A stretch of DNA of 64,000 bases. Origin: Pseudomonadota bacterium. Lineage in GTDB: Bacteria; Desulfobacterota; Syntrophorhabdia; Syntrophorhabdales; Syntrophorhabdaceae. This document shows, in pieces, positions 9,601 to 18,294 of this stretch. The stretch lies in contig JAPLKB010000026.1 in the NCBI GenBank assembly GCA_026388275.1, positions 1 to 64,000 on the forward strand. The letters are read 5' to 3'. Under the pieces are notes generated by a model. That model saw only the letters and a list, made by a program, of their open reading frames with translations, was not told where the DNA came from and searched no databases. The position numbers and the translations under genes were made by a program. The stretch's first letter is position 1. Each line of letters opens with the position of its first letter.

Positions 9601-12400
9601 GCTTTTTTACAACCAACATTCGCCAGATGGTGCGAAAAACAGCATCAATGCTGAAAAATGCCTCGTAGGGTAGACAAAGGAGTGTAAATGCAGTCTGACC
9701 AAGGCTCCTGGCAGTTCCCTGCAAAACAGCAAGAATATGCTGACCGTGAAGGACATCAACGGGCTTTTGAAGCAGATCCATAAGTGCGGTAATCAAAGAA
9801 GGAATTATGATAATCCCTATTACCGACAGAGTCCAGAACCAGGGCACGGGCATTGCTGTCCAGCCCAAAATAAGCATTAACGTCAAAACCAGAGGCGAAA
9901 TGCTGCGCCTGAGGTTATCGAAAATCTTCCATCGGGAAAGAGCTGAGAGAGGATTTTTCTTAAAGCTCACATCAAGACCAGGAACTCCCGGCAGAAGCCA
10001 TCTGCAAAGCTGCCAGTCTCCGCGAATCCAGCGGTGTCTGCGACTCACGTCTGCGCTGTAGCGCGAAGGGTATTCTTCATATAGCTGCACATCACTCAAA
10101 AGACCTGCCCGCACATAACATCCTTCGATGAGATCATGGCTCAAAATCCTGTTCTCAGGAAAACGCCCCTTAAGTACCTGCTCAAAGGCATTAACGTCGT
10201 AGACGCCTTTGCCGATAAAGGAGCCTTCTCCAAAGAGATCCTGGTACACATCTGAGATAACGCGAGTATAGGGATCTATCCCTGCATCGCTTCCCCACAT
10301 GCGTGCATATTTTGACCGGTTTGTGCCGGGCAGACTCACGGCAACCCGTGGCTGGAGGATGCCGTATCCGGCATTGATACGCTGTTTTTTTTCATCATAT
10401 TGCGGACGATTCAGCGGGTGCGCCATAGCCTCCACAAGCTGTCGCGCTGCATCTCGCGGCAGTTGCGTATCTGTGTCAAGTGTAATAACATATTTCACAT
10501 TCGGCAATGATTTCAAATCTCCCACGATGAGGGAAAATTCGGTCTTTGAGCCTTCGAGGATAAGCGAATTCAACGCTGCAAGTTTTCCCCGCTTACGTTC
10601 GTAACCCATCCAGATATGTTCATCAGGATTCCACAGTCGCGGACGGTGAAAGAGGAGGAATGAGTCGGCTTTCGGGTTTATGTATTTTCTATTTAACTCC
10701 TCAATTTTCTGTTTGGCCAGTGATAACAACGATTCGTCGCTGGGTAGGCTTTCCACTTCAGCGTCACGGAAATCAGTGAGGAGGCCGAATAGAAGATTAT
10801 CATCCCTATTTGCAAGGAATCTGACCTCCAGAGCATCCATAAGATGTTCGATGTTTTCAGGGCCTGTGAGCATAGTAGGGACTATGACCAGAGCAGATGA
10901 TTCCTTTGGAATTCCTTTGGAGAAGTCCATTTTGGGCAAGGGATGGGGGGCCACAAGTCGCGTTGTAAGCCAGTTAACCAGTGCAATTGCTAACTGGCTT
11001 ACACCCAAAAGCGAAAGTGCGCCGATAAGCCACATCCAGGGACCATGTAGTCCCGAGGAAAAAGCCTTTGCAAGTAAACACCCTGTGAAGACGGCGGTAA
11101 TAACAAAGATCGTGCCAAGATAGAAGATCAAGGGAAATCGGTGAATTATCTTTCTAACTTCATCAGTTGAAGATAAGTTAACTTCTGCTAACGCTTCAAG
11201 TTGAGCAAGTCCCTTGTTGATGAGGTAGAAACCGACATGATTTTTCCGTTCATCGCTATTTATGAGTTTCTGGCCCTCTCCGGCAAGTTTGATGGCAATT
11301 TGTGCTACCTCGTTTTCGGATAATGCGCTGCTCTTAGCTATCTTCTCTACTATATGACGGTATTGATCGCGGGTGGCAAAATCCATCCTTTCATACACGC
11401 CGGCAGGGTCCTTGCAGAGGGTCTCTTCGACAACACTCATAGTTTCGACAAAATTGCGCCAATCCATGGCGCTCAGAAAACGGAGACTGCCGATGCTGTT
11501 GCTTATGGAAAGCTGATCTGCTGCTTGCTGCTGGTTCTCTGACTGTATTAACTGGTCAATCGTCAGGCTTGACTCGGAGAGCTGCTGCTCAATCCATGTA
11601 AGGGGCAATGCGAGAGTTGGACCCTGACCTTTCAGTCTGCGTGTAAGTTCTGCAACAAAGGAACTGACAATGGGCGGATTTGAGCGTGCCATATCGGCAA
11701 TAACAAGAATTAAACCTTTTGGATTGTGCTCGGCTGTCTCAGTAATCAGGTCTGCCCAATAATCGGCAAGATTCCTGTCGATTCTATCGGCAGCAATCCG
11801 CATTGCAACACGCCGGAGATTCTCAATCAGAGCCAGCCGCAGCATGATGGGAATTGCCCATAATTCGCCCAGCTTCAGCACGGTGACTGTCTGATAGGCT
11901 GCTACAAAGCCTGTGAGACTCTCCGGGTCCACCCGGCCATCGCCGTGAGAGATTGTTTCCAGTGCAATGTCATACACGCGCGGAAGACCCGATGACGGAC
12001 CATTTTTCAAGCGCGGCAACCCCTTACTGTAGCCCTTTGGCAGGTGTTTCTTTGCCGTGCGAATCTGTTCCTCGATCAGATAAAAATTGTCAAGAAGCCA
12101 TTCCCCTGCAGGCGTAATCCTCCTGTTTCCCTTTACAGCATCTGTCTGCAGTTCACGAACATTAAGAAGGACATTTTCGTTCTCACCAAGCCGCGTTAGG
12201 AGTTTTTCGGGGATATGGTCTGTGCTTAAGGTATGTGTACCGGCAAGTATCTTACCATGCTGCTCCATCTGGGAGGCGCTGAATAACTCAGATCGCAGCG
12301 GCAGCTCATCACCGGGGCGCTTTTGCGATAGACTGTTTCTACGAAAACGTGCCCACAAATGAGGCAAGTTCCCGATAATTGTTGTTCTTAGGAATGACAA
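3695..12400 (-). CDS. ndvB: Cyclic beta-1,2-glucan synthase
   Basis: At 2901 residues this is the size of the NdvB/Cgs family. It is a membrane-bound enzyme that builds beta-1,2-glucan from UDP-glucose, cuts and cyclises it, and sends it to the periplasm. A first membrane pair lies at about 430-480. The GT84 glycosyltransferase domain follows with TLDTDTQLPRD (near 635) and RHRWIRGDW (near 790). More membrane segments span about 830-1010. A glycoamylase-like domain holds GVSESGFNTIDGHLNYQYSA (near 1453). The C-terminal third is GH94 phosphorylase-like, with the catalytic-loop motif GSGDWNDGMN (near 2583). The start is a TTG with AAGGAGATCATCAAT before it. All signature motifs are intact. Such glucans serve osmoadaptation and host interaction in rhizobia and Brucella; the role here is not known. 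Confidence 0.95.
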   Translation of the reverse strand: MSFLRTTIIGNLPHLWARFRRNSLSQKRPGDELPLRSELFSASQMEQHGKILAGTHTLSTDHIPEKLLTRLGENENVLLNVRELQTDAVKGNRRITPAGEWLLDNFYLIEEQIRTAKKHLPKGYSKGLPRLKNGPSSGLPRVYDIALETISHGDGRVDPESLTGFVAAYQTVTVLKLGELWAIPIMLRLALIENLRRVAMRIAADRIDRNLADYWADLITETAEHNPKGLILVIADMARSNPPIVSSFVAELTRRLKGQGPTLALPLTWIEQQLSESSLTIDQLIQSENQQQAADQLSISNSIGSLRFLSAMDWRNFVETMSVVEETLCKDPAGVYERMDFATRDQYRHIVEKIAKSSALSENEVAQIAIKLAGEGQKLINSDERKNHVGFYLINKGLAQLEALAEVNLSSTDEVRKIIHRFPLIFYLGTIFVITAVFTGCLLAKAFSSGLHGPWMWLIGALSLLGVSQLAIALVNWLTTRLVAPHPLPKMDFSKGIPKESSALVIVPTMLTGPENIEHLMDALEVRFLANRDDNLLFGLLTDFRDAEVESLPSDESLLSLAKQKIEELNRKYINPKADSFLLFHRPRLWNPDEHIWMGYERKRGKLAALNSLILEGSKTEFSLIVGDLKSLPNVKYVITLDTDTQLPRDAARQLVEAMAHPLNRPQYDEKKQRINAGYGILQPRVAVSLPGTNRSKYARMWGSDAGIDPYTRVISDVYQDLFGEGSFIGKGVYDVNAFEQVLKGRFPENRILSHDLIEGCYVRAGLLSDVQLYEEYPSRYSADVSRRHRWIRGDWQLCRWLLPGVPGLDVSFKKNPLSALSRWKIFDNLRRSISPLVLTLMLILGWTAMPVPWFWTLSVIGIIIIPSLITALMDLLQKPVDVLHGQHILAVLQGTARSLGQTAFTLLCLPYEAFFSIDAVFRTIWRMLVVKKRLLEWNPSGDSDRSNRKDLTGAYLTMWISPVISITVLIGLVFSRPAAIAYAIPVLLLWFISPVITWWISKPIDRREAKLTSDQIIFLRKISRKTWSYFETFVGPEDNWLPPDNYQEHPLEKVAHRTSPTNMGIALLANLSAWDFGYISTGQLIHRTTNAFRTMDVMERFRGHFYNWYDTESLNPLLPMYISTVDSGNLAAYLLTLRAGLNALPDEIIMGSKVFDGLLDTLKILMDVAGEKAPARLIQIEDKLKSLCAVHPDKLDAVWESLDKLSVSALKVVNDFDADPGSQSAWWAQAFSSQCHAALDDFEFLIAWTTLPLSPKVLIGFPFLNEIPTLRRLAVLDKKILSTMIDQQDWTQEERKQLDDLQEAVNEASRRARERIGIIEELVSQSGELARIDYEFLYDKNRHLSAIGYNVSENRCDVSYYDLLASEARLASFVGISQGQLPQESWFALGRLLTTAAGEPVLLSWSGSMFEYLMPLLIMPTYDQTLLDETYKAVVARQIEYGKKRGVPWGVSESGFNTIDGHLNYQYSAFGVPGLGLKRGLAGEMVVAPYASALALMVAPEDACINLEELTAKGFEGRYGFYEAIDYTPTHLPHGQLSAVVRSFMAHHQGMSLLSLAYLLLNRPMQRRFESDPSFQAIILLLQERVPKATAFYSHTTELVEAHAASHGAEEMPIRVYTSPDTPVPEVQLLSNGRYHVMITNAGGGYSRWKDLAVTRWREDSTCDNWGAFCYIRDTITGAFWSATYQPALKASKQYEAIFSEGRAEFRRRDQDFDTHTEIAVSPEDDIELRRITITNRARTRRTIEVTSYEEVVLASPAQDSLHPAFSNLFVMTEIIREQSAILCTRRPRSIEEQSPWMFHLMAVHGASTNKVSFETDRMRFIGRGNTIADPQAMRGLSRLSDSDGSVLDPIVSIRHQIILDPEKSATIIIVTGIAETREACMGLIGKYQDLHLADRVFDLAWTHSQVLLRQINATEADAQLYGRLAASVIYANSSLRASPGALMKNNRGQSGLWGYSISGDLPIVLLQIEDPANINLVRQLVQAHAYWRLKGLLVDLVIWNEDHAGYRQILHEQIMGLIAAGIEPNLTDRPGGIFVRPSDQISKEDRILFQTVARIIITDHKGMLADQFKGRGFSEGILPASILIRTAKGDAPSSTAEPRQDLMFGNGLGGFTPDGREYVISTARGQVTPAPWVNVLANPLFGTVVSENGLAYTWSENAHEFRLTPWHNDPVSDSSGEAFYIRDEERGHFWSPMPLPSRGATPYVTRHGFGYSVFEHTERGISTEVWVYVAIDAAVKFTVLKVRNQSGRSRRLSATGYVEWVLGDLRPKSVMHVITGINSQSGALFAHNPYNTEFGNRTAFFNVDNVIRTMTGDRKEFIGRNGTLANPAAMARSRLSGRVGAAFDPCGAIQVAFELADGEEREIVFTLGAGQDADDAGNLAYNSRGSVAAREALERIWQYWNHTLGAVQVETRDPSINVLANGWLLYQTISCRLWGRSGYYQSGGAFGFRDQLQDIMALIHAEPQLVRKHLLLSASRQFVEGDVQHWWHPPSGRGVRTRCSDDFLWLPLATCRYVLTTGDTGVLDERIRYIKGRPVNAEEDSYYDLPGKSEEKTNLYDHCFRAILRGLTFGEHGLPLIGSGDWNDGMNMVGNAGKGESVWLAFFLYKVLISFSEIAKMHGDLPFAERCEKEAGTLSLNIEQNGWDGEWYLRAFFDDGTPLGSSINPECRIDSVAQSWSVLSGAGSATRSRMAMEAVDKYLVRPDHGLIQLLDPPFDKSDLNPGYIKGYVPGVRENGGQYTHGAVWAAMAFAALGDSRRAWELLTMINPVNHGGSAKDIEVYKVEPYVVAADVYAVPPHTGRGGWTWYTGSAGWMYRLIVESLLGLRLEVDKLYIQPCIPDDWEGFTVHYRYRETIYHIKVVQGRVGEGEGGVTVDGVVQHDKFVLLVDDHVGHVVKVVIV

Positions 12401-12738
12401 ATTGATGATCTCCTTGCTTGTAATTAAAGCTTAAACCAACCGGATTGTGAATATGGCAGCATTTTGGACTCCCACTTCTCCGGATATTGTTGATAGCATT
12501 TATTGAAGTGGGGACAGATATTGAATATCTGTATTTTACACCTTTAATGCGTAAGTTACCAGCTTTATTATTACTTGACAGTCTCCACGGCTTGCCGATG
12601 CGAGTGAGAAAAATACCAACATTATATTTATAAGATAAAACATCGAAATGCAATTTGCCAACACGTCCAACTAAAAACATGGTACTATATATTGTCTATG
12701 CATACTTATACTATCCGAAATAATCCTGTGGAGGAGAT
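12401..12738. other. Intergenic region between divergent ndvB and ftsH
   Basis: This 338-base gap separates two divergent genes and must hold both promoters. The only clear structure is the perfect hairpin CAGATAT/ATATCTG with loop TGA at 12515-12531, preceded by GTGGGGA. The GGGGACAGAT string recalls palindromes linked to REP-associated transposases, but only one arm carries it and no transposase is near. An open frame on the minus strand (12339-12680) does not look like protein. Confidence 0.5.
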
Positions 12739-14661
12739 ATGGCATCCAGTAACAAAAAGGAACCACTGGAAGATTTAAAGAATAAATTAAGTTCATTTTT
12801 CGGTCCGCGCGATCCCCAGAAAAAGCAGACCGGCTTGCCTCCCAGGACCCATTTCAGTATCTGGTATTTCCTGCTTGCCATACTCTTAATTACCTACTTT
12901 CAGCAATATTTTTTTGCCCCCAAGGTGGAGACAATTCCTTACGGTCAGTTCAAGCAGAGTCTGGCCGAAGGTACAGTAAGTAAATTAACCATAGGCCCGG
13001 AACATATCACGGGGACACTGAAGGGAAAAGAACAAAAATCTGAAAAGGTGTTTACCACTGTCCGGGTCGACGACCCAGGCCTGGTTAAGGAACTCGATGA
13101 AAGAAAAGTCGGCTACCAGGGACACTATGACAGTAAATTGCTGAGTGGAATTCTCTCCTGGGTTCTCCCCATCGCCATCATGCTCCTCATCTGGCAGTAC
13201 GCCATGAAAAAGATGGGGCCAGGTATGGGAGTCATGTCTTTTGGCAAAAGCAAAGCAAAACTTTTTGCAGAGAGTGAGACTAAGGTTACCTTCGCCGATG
13301 TGGAGGGAATCGATGAGGCCAAACAAGAGCTTCAGGAAGTGGTGGAGTTTTTGATGAGCCCGGAAAAATTCCAGAAGCTGGGCGGGAGGATTCCTAAAGG
13401 GGTTCTCCTGGTTGGTCCGCCTGGAACCGGGAAAACTCTCCTGGCCAAGGCAGTAGCTGGAGAAGCAAGGGTACCTTTCTTCAGTATAAGTGGGTCCGAG
13501 TTTGTGGAAATGTTTGTCGGAGTAGGTGCATCTCGTGTCCGTGATCTCTTTTCTCAAGCGACCGGCCAGGCTCCCTGCATCATCTTCATCGATGAACTGG
13601 ACGCGTTGGGGAAAGCCCGGGGTATGAATGCCTTTGGCGGCAACGACGAACGCGAGCAAACACTAAACCAGCTTTTAGTGGAAATGGATGGATTTGAATC
13701 AAATAAAGGGGTCATTATCATGGCTGCCACCAATAGGCCTGAAATCCTTGATCCTGCTTTATTACGCCCAGGGCGATTCGATCGGCAGGTACTGATTGAC
13801 CGGCCGGATATAAACGGCCGGGAGGCTATCTTGAAAATTCATTCAAGAAAAGTTCTTCTGGGTCCCGATGTGGACCTCCGCAAAATAGCCGCGCTTACCC
13901 CGGGATTTGTAGGCGCTGACCTGGCCAATCTTATTAATGAGGCAGCCCTGTTGGCTGCCCGGAAAGACAAGGAAACAGTCGGATCAGCAGAATTCGATGA
14001 GGCTGTGGATCGTATTGTGGGTGGGCTGGAGAAGAAGAACCGGGTGATGAATCCACGGGAAAAGGAAATTGTTGCTTTTCACGAATCCGGACATGCAATT
14101 GTGGCCGAATCCGTCAAATTTGCAGACCCTGTGCATAAGATATCCATTATCGCCCGCGGGATTGCAGCTCTCGGATATACCCAGCAACGACCCATAGAGG
14201 ACCGTTACCTGATGACCCGCTCCGAGTTACTTGATAGGTTGGCAGTCCTGTTAGGAGGGAGAGTAGCAGAGGAACTGGTTTTTGGAGAGATCTCTACAGG
14301 AGCCCAGAACGACCTGCAACGGGCCACCGATATAGTAAGGTCTATGGTTACAGAATACGGCATGAGCGATCGCCTCGGACTTGTAACATATGAGCGCCCC
14401 CATCAACCTTTTTTCATGCCGGAAAGCTATTCCCAAAACAAGTCTTACAGCGAAACAAAGGCTACCCAGATTGATGAAGAGATCTCCCAGGTAATGGAAC
14501 AGGCTCACGAGAGAGTACAAAAAATCCTCATGGAGCGTAGAGAGGTCCTGGATAACCTGGCTCATCTCCTGTCGCAGAATGAAATTGTGCAGGGAGAGGA
14601 GCTGAGAAAAATGCTGTCCGAATTCACGGCCAGAGAAACACCTAAGACATCCGGAGCTTGA
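12739..14661 (+). CDS. ftsH: ATP-dependent zinc metalloprotease FtsH
   Basis: This 640-residue inner-membrane AAA+ protease degrades misassembled membrane proteins and short-lived regulators. A membrane segment at about 36-52, a short periplasmic domain and a second segment near 133-152 precede the AAA domain. That domain has Walker A GPPGTGKT, Walker [13 protein letters not shown], pore motif [12 protein letters not shown] and second region of homology [20 protein letters not shown]. The zinc site FHESGHAI fits HExxH, and the Asp of [10 protein letters not shown] is the third ligand. The Walker B tail (DALGKARG) differs from the usual DAVGRQRG, which fits a paralogue. The start is an ATG with GGAGGAGAT just upstream. 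No hpt or folP neighbours are present, so it seems to stand alone. Confidence 0.96.
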   Translation: MASSNKKEPLEDLKNKLSSFFGPRDPQKKQTGLPPRTHFSIWYFLLAILLITYFQQYFFAPKVETIPYGQFKQSLAEGTVSKLTIGPEHITGTLKGKEQKSEKVFTTVRVDDPGLVKELDERKVGYQGHYDSKLLSGILSWVLPIAIMLLIWQYAMKKMGPGMGVMSFGKSKAKLFAESETKVTFADVEGIDEAKQELQEVVEFLMSPEKFQKLGGRIPKGVLLVGPPGTGKTLLAKAVAGEARVPFFSISGSEFVEMFVGVGASRVRDLFSQATGQAPCIIFIDELDALGKARGMNAFGGNDEREQTLNQLLVEMDGFESNKGVIIMAATNRPEILDPALLRPGRFDRQVLIDRPDINGREAILKIHSRKVLLGPDVDLRKIAALTPGFVGADLANLINEAALLAARKDKETVGSAEFDEAVDRIVGGLEKKNRVMNPREKEIVAFHESGHAIVAESVKFADPVHKISIIARGIAALGYTQQRPIEDRYLMTRSELLDRLAVLLGGRVAEELVFGEISTGAQNDLQRATDIVRSMVTEYGMSDRLGLVTYERPHQPFFMPESYSQNKSYSETKATQIDEEISQVMEQAHERVQKILMERREVLDNLAHLLSQNEIVQGEELRKMLSEFTARETPKTSGA

Positions 14662-14826
14662 TCCCAAGTACCTTTATCGCTGCCGCCTCTTGTTCGCTTT
14701 ACGGAGTATTCAGCTTTTCTTACTTACAAGTTGTCATAATTCCCTTGCGAATGGCGCCGGTTCCGGTTAATATTCGATGAAGCAGTTTGCCGATTATTAC
14801 AATATGAAAAAGGAGATTACTGCACA

Positions 14827-16110
14827 TTGTCTGAAAAGAAACATCAGAAGAAAGGGCATCACTCTGTTCCTCTCTCTGCATCGTCAGAGACAAAACCGGC
14901 AATCGAGCGAAAACAATACAACATCTTAATACTCGTTCTTGGGGCATTATCAGCCATAGGACCATTTTCAATCGACATGTATTTGCCGGGTTTTCCTGCA
15001 ATAGCAGCGGACCTGCATACAGATATTGCCCATGTGGGATTTTCACTTACGAGCTATTTCATCGGGATCTCAATCGGACAGATAGCTTATGGTCCCGCAA
15101 TGGATCGCTATGGGCGGAAGAAGCCGCTGATAGTCGGCCTCATCGTTTACATCGCCGCTGCTCTGAGCTGTGCCTTGGCACCGTCCATAAACTTTCTGAT
15201 AACCATGCGCTTGTTTCTCGCCCTCGGCGGCTGTGTCGGTATGGCCGGCAGCAGAGCGGTTGTGCGCGATCTGTTTTCCGGGAGTGAAGTAGCCAGGGTA
15301 CTCTCCGCACTGGTCATGGTCTTTGGCGTTTCACCCATCATTGCCCCAACTATAGGGGGTCTGGTGGTAGCTGCACTTGGCTGGCGATTTATTTTTCTCA
15401 TCCTTGCGGCAATTGCCATATTTGTCCTTATTGCGATATGCCGGTTCCTCAGGGAGAGCAAAGGCCCTGATATTTCCATCTCTTTGCACCCGAAAAACGT
15501 TGTTCTTGAATATCTCAATGTGTTTAAAGAACCCGCATTCATCACATACACATGCGCAAGCTCCGTTGCGATAGGAGGATTTTTCTCCTACATCTCCGGG
15601 TCCCCCTTTATCTACATGAAGATGCTCGGTTTTACGGTTACACAATTCGGGTGGATATTCAGTGCAAATGCAGTTGGCTTGATTGCTGCCAGCCAGATCA
15701 ACAGGATATGGCTGAATAAACACAGCAGTACTGAAGTATTGCTTATAGTTACCGCAGCTCAATTCTGTGTAGTCATGTTGCTGCTGACCGTGCCTTTCGA
15801 TGATATCAGTATAAAAATAGGAACTATTGTCCTCATCTTCTGCTATGTGTTCTGTTTCGGGTTTGTCAATCCGAATGCGATGGCGGTGGCGTTACAGCCG
15901 TTTACAAGAAATGTGGGCAGCGCATCCGCACTGATAGGAAGCCTTCAGATGATCACAGGTGCTCTGGCATCTGCGCTGGTAAGCTACCTGTACAACGGAA
16001 CAGCCATGCCGATGATATGGGTGATGTCTGGTTGCACGAGCATCAGTCTGGCAGTATTGCTTGGAGACGCACTATTTATCAAGAAAATCCGGGTTGTTAA
16101 ACATCGCTGA
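14827..16110 (+). CDS. Bcr/CflA-family multidrug MFS transporter
   Basis: The 427-residue protein is a 12-helix major facilitator. After a 35-residue polar N-terminus, helix 1 carries IGPFSIDMYLPGFPAIAADL, the hallmark of the Bcr/CflA drug:H+ antiporters (bicyclomycin, sulfonamide and chloramphenicol exporters). The cytoplasmic loop 2-3 has DRYGRKKP, the MFS motif A, and helix 5 has a motif C-like GVSPIIAPTIGG. The likely start is a TTG at 14827 with AAGGAG 12 bases upstream. It lies 165 bases after ftsH on the same strand without an obvious terminator. The substrate cannot be told from sequence. Confidence 0.88.
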   Translation: MSEKKHQKKGHHSVPLSASSETKPAIERKQYNILILVLGALSAIGPFSIDMYLPGFPAIAADLHTDIAHVGFSLTSYFIGISIGQIAYGPAMDRYGRKKPLIVGLIVYIAAALSCALAPSINFLITMRLFLALGGCVGMAGSRAVVRDLFSGSEVARVLSALVMVFGVSPIIAPTIGGLVVAALGWRFIFLILAAIAIFVLIAICRFLRESKGPDISISLHPKNVVLEYLNVFKEPAFITYTCASSVAIGGFFSYISGSPFIYMKMLGFTVTQFGWIFSANAVGLIAASQINRIWLNKHSSTEVLLIVTAAQFCVVMLLLTVPFDDISIKIGTIVLIFCYVFCFGFVNPNAMAVALQPFTRNVGSASALIGSLQMITGALASALVSYLYNGTAMPMIWVMSGCTSISLAVLLGDALFIKKIRVVKHR

Positions 16111-16312
16111 GATGGAATGTCAGAAGGCAAATAATGGATATGATAAAGTATTGCACTTTAGCATATCGGCAGTCTTTGGAGCAGCGAGTGAAACATATCT
16201 CCATTATAACGCCAGGTTTGAAACTCCTCTTAAAAAAACATTACCATATCGGGCAATAAATAGAATATGATTTACAGGTAAAATAGATAATAAAAGTTTA
16301 CAGGAGATATAA

Positions 16313-16726
16313 ATGGATAAATGCATTGAACAGGATCAGCGTATTGCAGAAATTTTGGAAGCTAATCTCGAAGTTACTTTAAAATCACTGACATTGTACC
16401 GGGACTATCTCAGGATAAATCTCGATACGCCCTGTATCATGACCGGCATAGAAGACTTTCCCTGGGAGGAAAGATATGTTTTTGGTTATGGTGATAAAAC
16501 AGAGTATGAGGCTCTGAAAAAGGAACAGCCTTCCTATACCGACATCTATGAACTGAAGCGCTTTGAAGACCTCGTTGATGAAAATACAGGAATACTGGTT
16601 AAGGTGAAACGGGTAAATGATAATAAACGATTCATTCTTGACCTTGCATCACTGAAAGCAACAGATGAAACATCAAAAAACTATACGCTGCTTGATGATT
16701 ATAGCGTGTGGTTCGTTAACCATTAA
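16313..16726 (+). CDS. Conserved hypothetical protein
   Basis: The 137-residue, acidic, probably cytosolic protein has no signal peptide or membrane helix. It starts at an ATG with CAGGAGATATAA directly upstream, an excellent ribosome binding site. Recognisable phrases are CIMTGIEDFPWEERYVFGYG in the middle and NYTLLDDYSVWFVNH at the end. I recall similar small proteins, some annotated as calcium-binding, from other environmental bacteria, but I cannot name a family. It converges with the WYL regulator gene at 16839. The preceding 200 bases hold no gene. Confidence 0.8.
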   Translation: MDKCIEQDQRIAEILEANLEVTLKSLTLYRDYLRINLDTPCIMTGIEDFPWEERYVFGYGDKTEYEALKKEQPSYTDIYELKRFEDLVDENTGILVKVKRVNDNKRFILDLASLKATDETSKNYTLLDDYSVWFVNH

Positions 16727-16838
16727 ACTATGCATGGAAAGCATGGCTGCCAGTGCTTCCAGAGAAGTAAATGAAGGAGTATAAAAGGGGTCTGCCTTTT
16801 GACATTTGAATTAATCCCTGATAAATTTTTTAAGAAGA

Positions 16839-17768
16839 TTAACTATCAATAAAAGCAAGTTCTGCAAGAAGATCAGCCTTTAAAGTATCTTTCAGTTCTT
16901 CCGGTGCAATGACCTTCACATAGGGTATCCACTGGTAAAGCCAGTTTTTAATACCAAGGAGTCCGTTCACGGTGAGAGTCATTTCAATCTGTCCATCTTC
17001 CATTTCCACTATCTTCTGGCTTTTATGCCACTTTTTCCTGAGGATGAAGGGCCTTCTCTCTGCAGCAAATCTCAATACCACAGTTACAGGCTTACCGTCA
17101 ATAAATGCCCCGAAGGCAGATGACAGCTCATCTTCCGGGGAAACATGCTGGGGTACATAGTGTTCATTCAGTACAGATAAAGAAAGGATTCTATCGAGAG
17201 CAAAGGTTCTTGCGGCACTGTATATATAGTACCATCCCCTTAGATACCAGATGCCTTCTCTGAAGAAAAGATAATAGGGATCAACCTTGCTCTCTGCGGG
17301 TTTGTCGGCATTGAGTGATTTGTATAAGATTTTAATCTTCCGGTAATTAATAATAGCATTGTGAATGAGACTCAGGTACTGGGCAGACAGTGAAGGCAAG
17401 GATTCATCGGATAAAATAATGTGCTTCATATCGCCTGATGTGCGGGACGAGAGTTTCATCTTTATGTTCTGCAGACTCTTTTCCATTCCGGAGCCGTAGT
17501 TTACAAGAAACTTCCCTGCCAGAGCAAAAGCAAGGGTCTCTTCAATGGAAAGGTCAGGTTTTTTCATGGAATATCCCTCTTCAAAGATGTAACTGTTTTT
17601 GTTTCTATCATAAATGATGGGGAAACCCGCAACGAGAAGGGTATTCATGTAGCGGTGGATTGATCTCTCGCTCACCTCAAGTTCGGTACTGAGACTCGAA
17701 ACCGTAACCTTTTCCATGCTGTCAAGCTTGTTCAGAATAATCATTAAAGAATCAAATTTATAGGACAT
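16839..17768 (-). CDS. WYL-domain transcriptional regulator
   Basis: The 309-residue protein has an N-terminal winged helix-turn-helix (residues about 5-60, with VSSLSTELEVSERSIHRYMN as the recognition region). A linker follows, then a WYL ligand-binding domain at about 145-215 containing YYLFFREGIWYLRGWYY and RTFALDRI, and a WCX-like C-terminal extension. WYL proteins sense nucleic acid or other ligands and often regulate DNA-damage or phage-defence genes. The start is an ATG with GGGAAGG five bases upstream. Its targets are not evident. It faces away from the tRNA remnant and repeat block at 17874-18081. Confidence 0.9.
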   Translation of the reverse strand: MSYKFDSLMIILNKLDSMEKVTVSSLSTELEVSERSIHRYMNTLLVAGFPIIYDRNKNSYIFEEGYSMKKPDLSIEETLAFALAGKFLVNYGSGMEKSLQNIKMKLSSRTSGDMKHIILSDESLPSLSAQYLSLIHNAIINYRKIKILYKSLNADKPAESKVDPYYLFFREGIWYLRGWYYIYSAARTFALDRILSLSVLNEHYVPQHVSPEDELSSAFGAFIDGKPVTVVLRFAAERRPFILRKKWHKSQKIVEMEDGQIEMTLTVNGLLGIKNWLYQWIPYVKVIAPEELKDTLKADLLAELAFIDS

Positions 17769-17873
17769 AACACCTTCCCTTCCCTTTTTTCTCTATCGTT
17801 AATTAATTTATACCACACATTGCTGACAACATCATGTCAGTTTATAACTACAATTGATTATTTTTATTGAGGA

Positions 17874-17915
17874 GGCTTGAACCACCATGTCCGCAAGGAA
17901 CACCGGATTTTGAGT
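17874..17915 (-). pseudogene. tRNA-Leu(CAA) remnant, possible attachment-site half
   Basis: These 42 bases match 20737-20778 inside the intact tRNA-Leu(CAA) gene with two mismatches and no gaps, in the same orientation. The match covers the anticodon loop through the variable arm to the T loop; the acceptor ends and 5' half are missing. It cannot encode a working tRNA. A tRNA fragment repeated directly about 2.9 kb from the intact gene is the usual footprint of site-specific integration into a tRNA, or of a partial duplication. No integrase gene lies between the two. Confidence 0.75.
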
Positions 17916-17938
17916 ACTCTTTTTCAATCCAAATAATT

Positions 17939-18081
17939 CCCTGCAGCTCGCTGCAGGGTTACTGCTTGCTCTGCAGCTCGCTGCAGGGTTACTGCTTCCT
18001 CTCGCCCCTCCGGGGGAGAGGGCGGGGTGAGGGGGATATGAGCCTCTTTCCAGTGATACCCCGCAGCAAGCTGCGGGGAGG
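17939..18081 (-). repeat. Composite palindromic repeat, copy 1
   Basis: Three perfect GC-rich hairpins are packed here. CCCTGCAG/CTGCAGGG lies at 17939-17958. CTGCAG/CTGCAG lies at 17971-17986 as part of a 27-base direct repeat with period 30. CCCCGCAG/CTGCGGGG lies at 18059-18078. Between them is a purine-rich block with CCGGGGGAGAGGGCGGGGTG. The reverse complement lines up with 62798-62909 over its length, so this is a dispersed composite element. Palindromes of this kind resemble REP/BIME sequences. No transposase is nearby. Confidence 0.75.
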
Positions 18082-18294
18082 TTCATTTGGCAATAAATAT
18101 CCCTTGTATTTTGTTCTGTCCATGATATAATCAATTCATGTATATGAATATAAACAATAAACTAGATTTATCTCATCAACCTTATATCAGCATAACAAGT
18201 TCACTTCATTGTAAATACCTAAAATTTGTTAACATGCTTAACGGACCGGATAATTCCGGTCAAGTAAAACAACGATCTTTGTGGGGCAGGCGAA
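18082..18294. other. Leader region of the hybrid kinase
   Basis: This AT-rich stretch separates the palindromic block from the kinase gene. It holds CATGATATAATCAATTCATG, which contains a TATAAT-like string, but no convincing -35 partner. There is an imperfect CCGGATAATTCCGG dyad near 18245. No gene is supported. Confidence 0.4.

Noticed and set aside
12339-12680. A 113-residue minus-strand frame overlapping the ndvB start.
   Set aside because: It has no ribosome binding site or recognisable domain, and it covers the region that must hold the ndvB and ftsH promoters.
17832-18134. Open frames on both strands over the tRNA remnant and palindromes.
   Set aside because: Their translations are just the repeated palindromes and the tRNA fragment, with internal direct repeats and no binding site.
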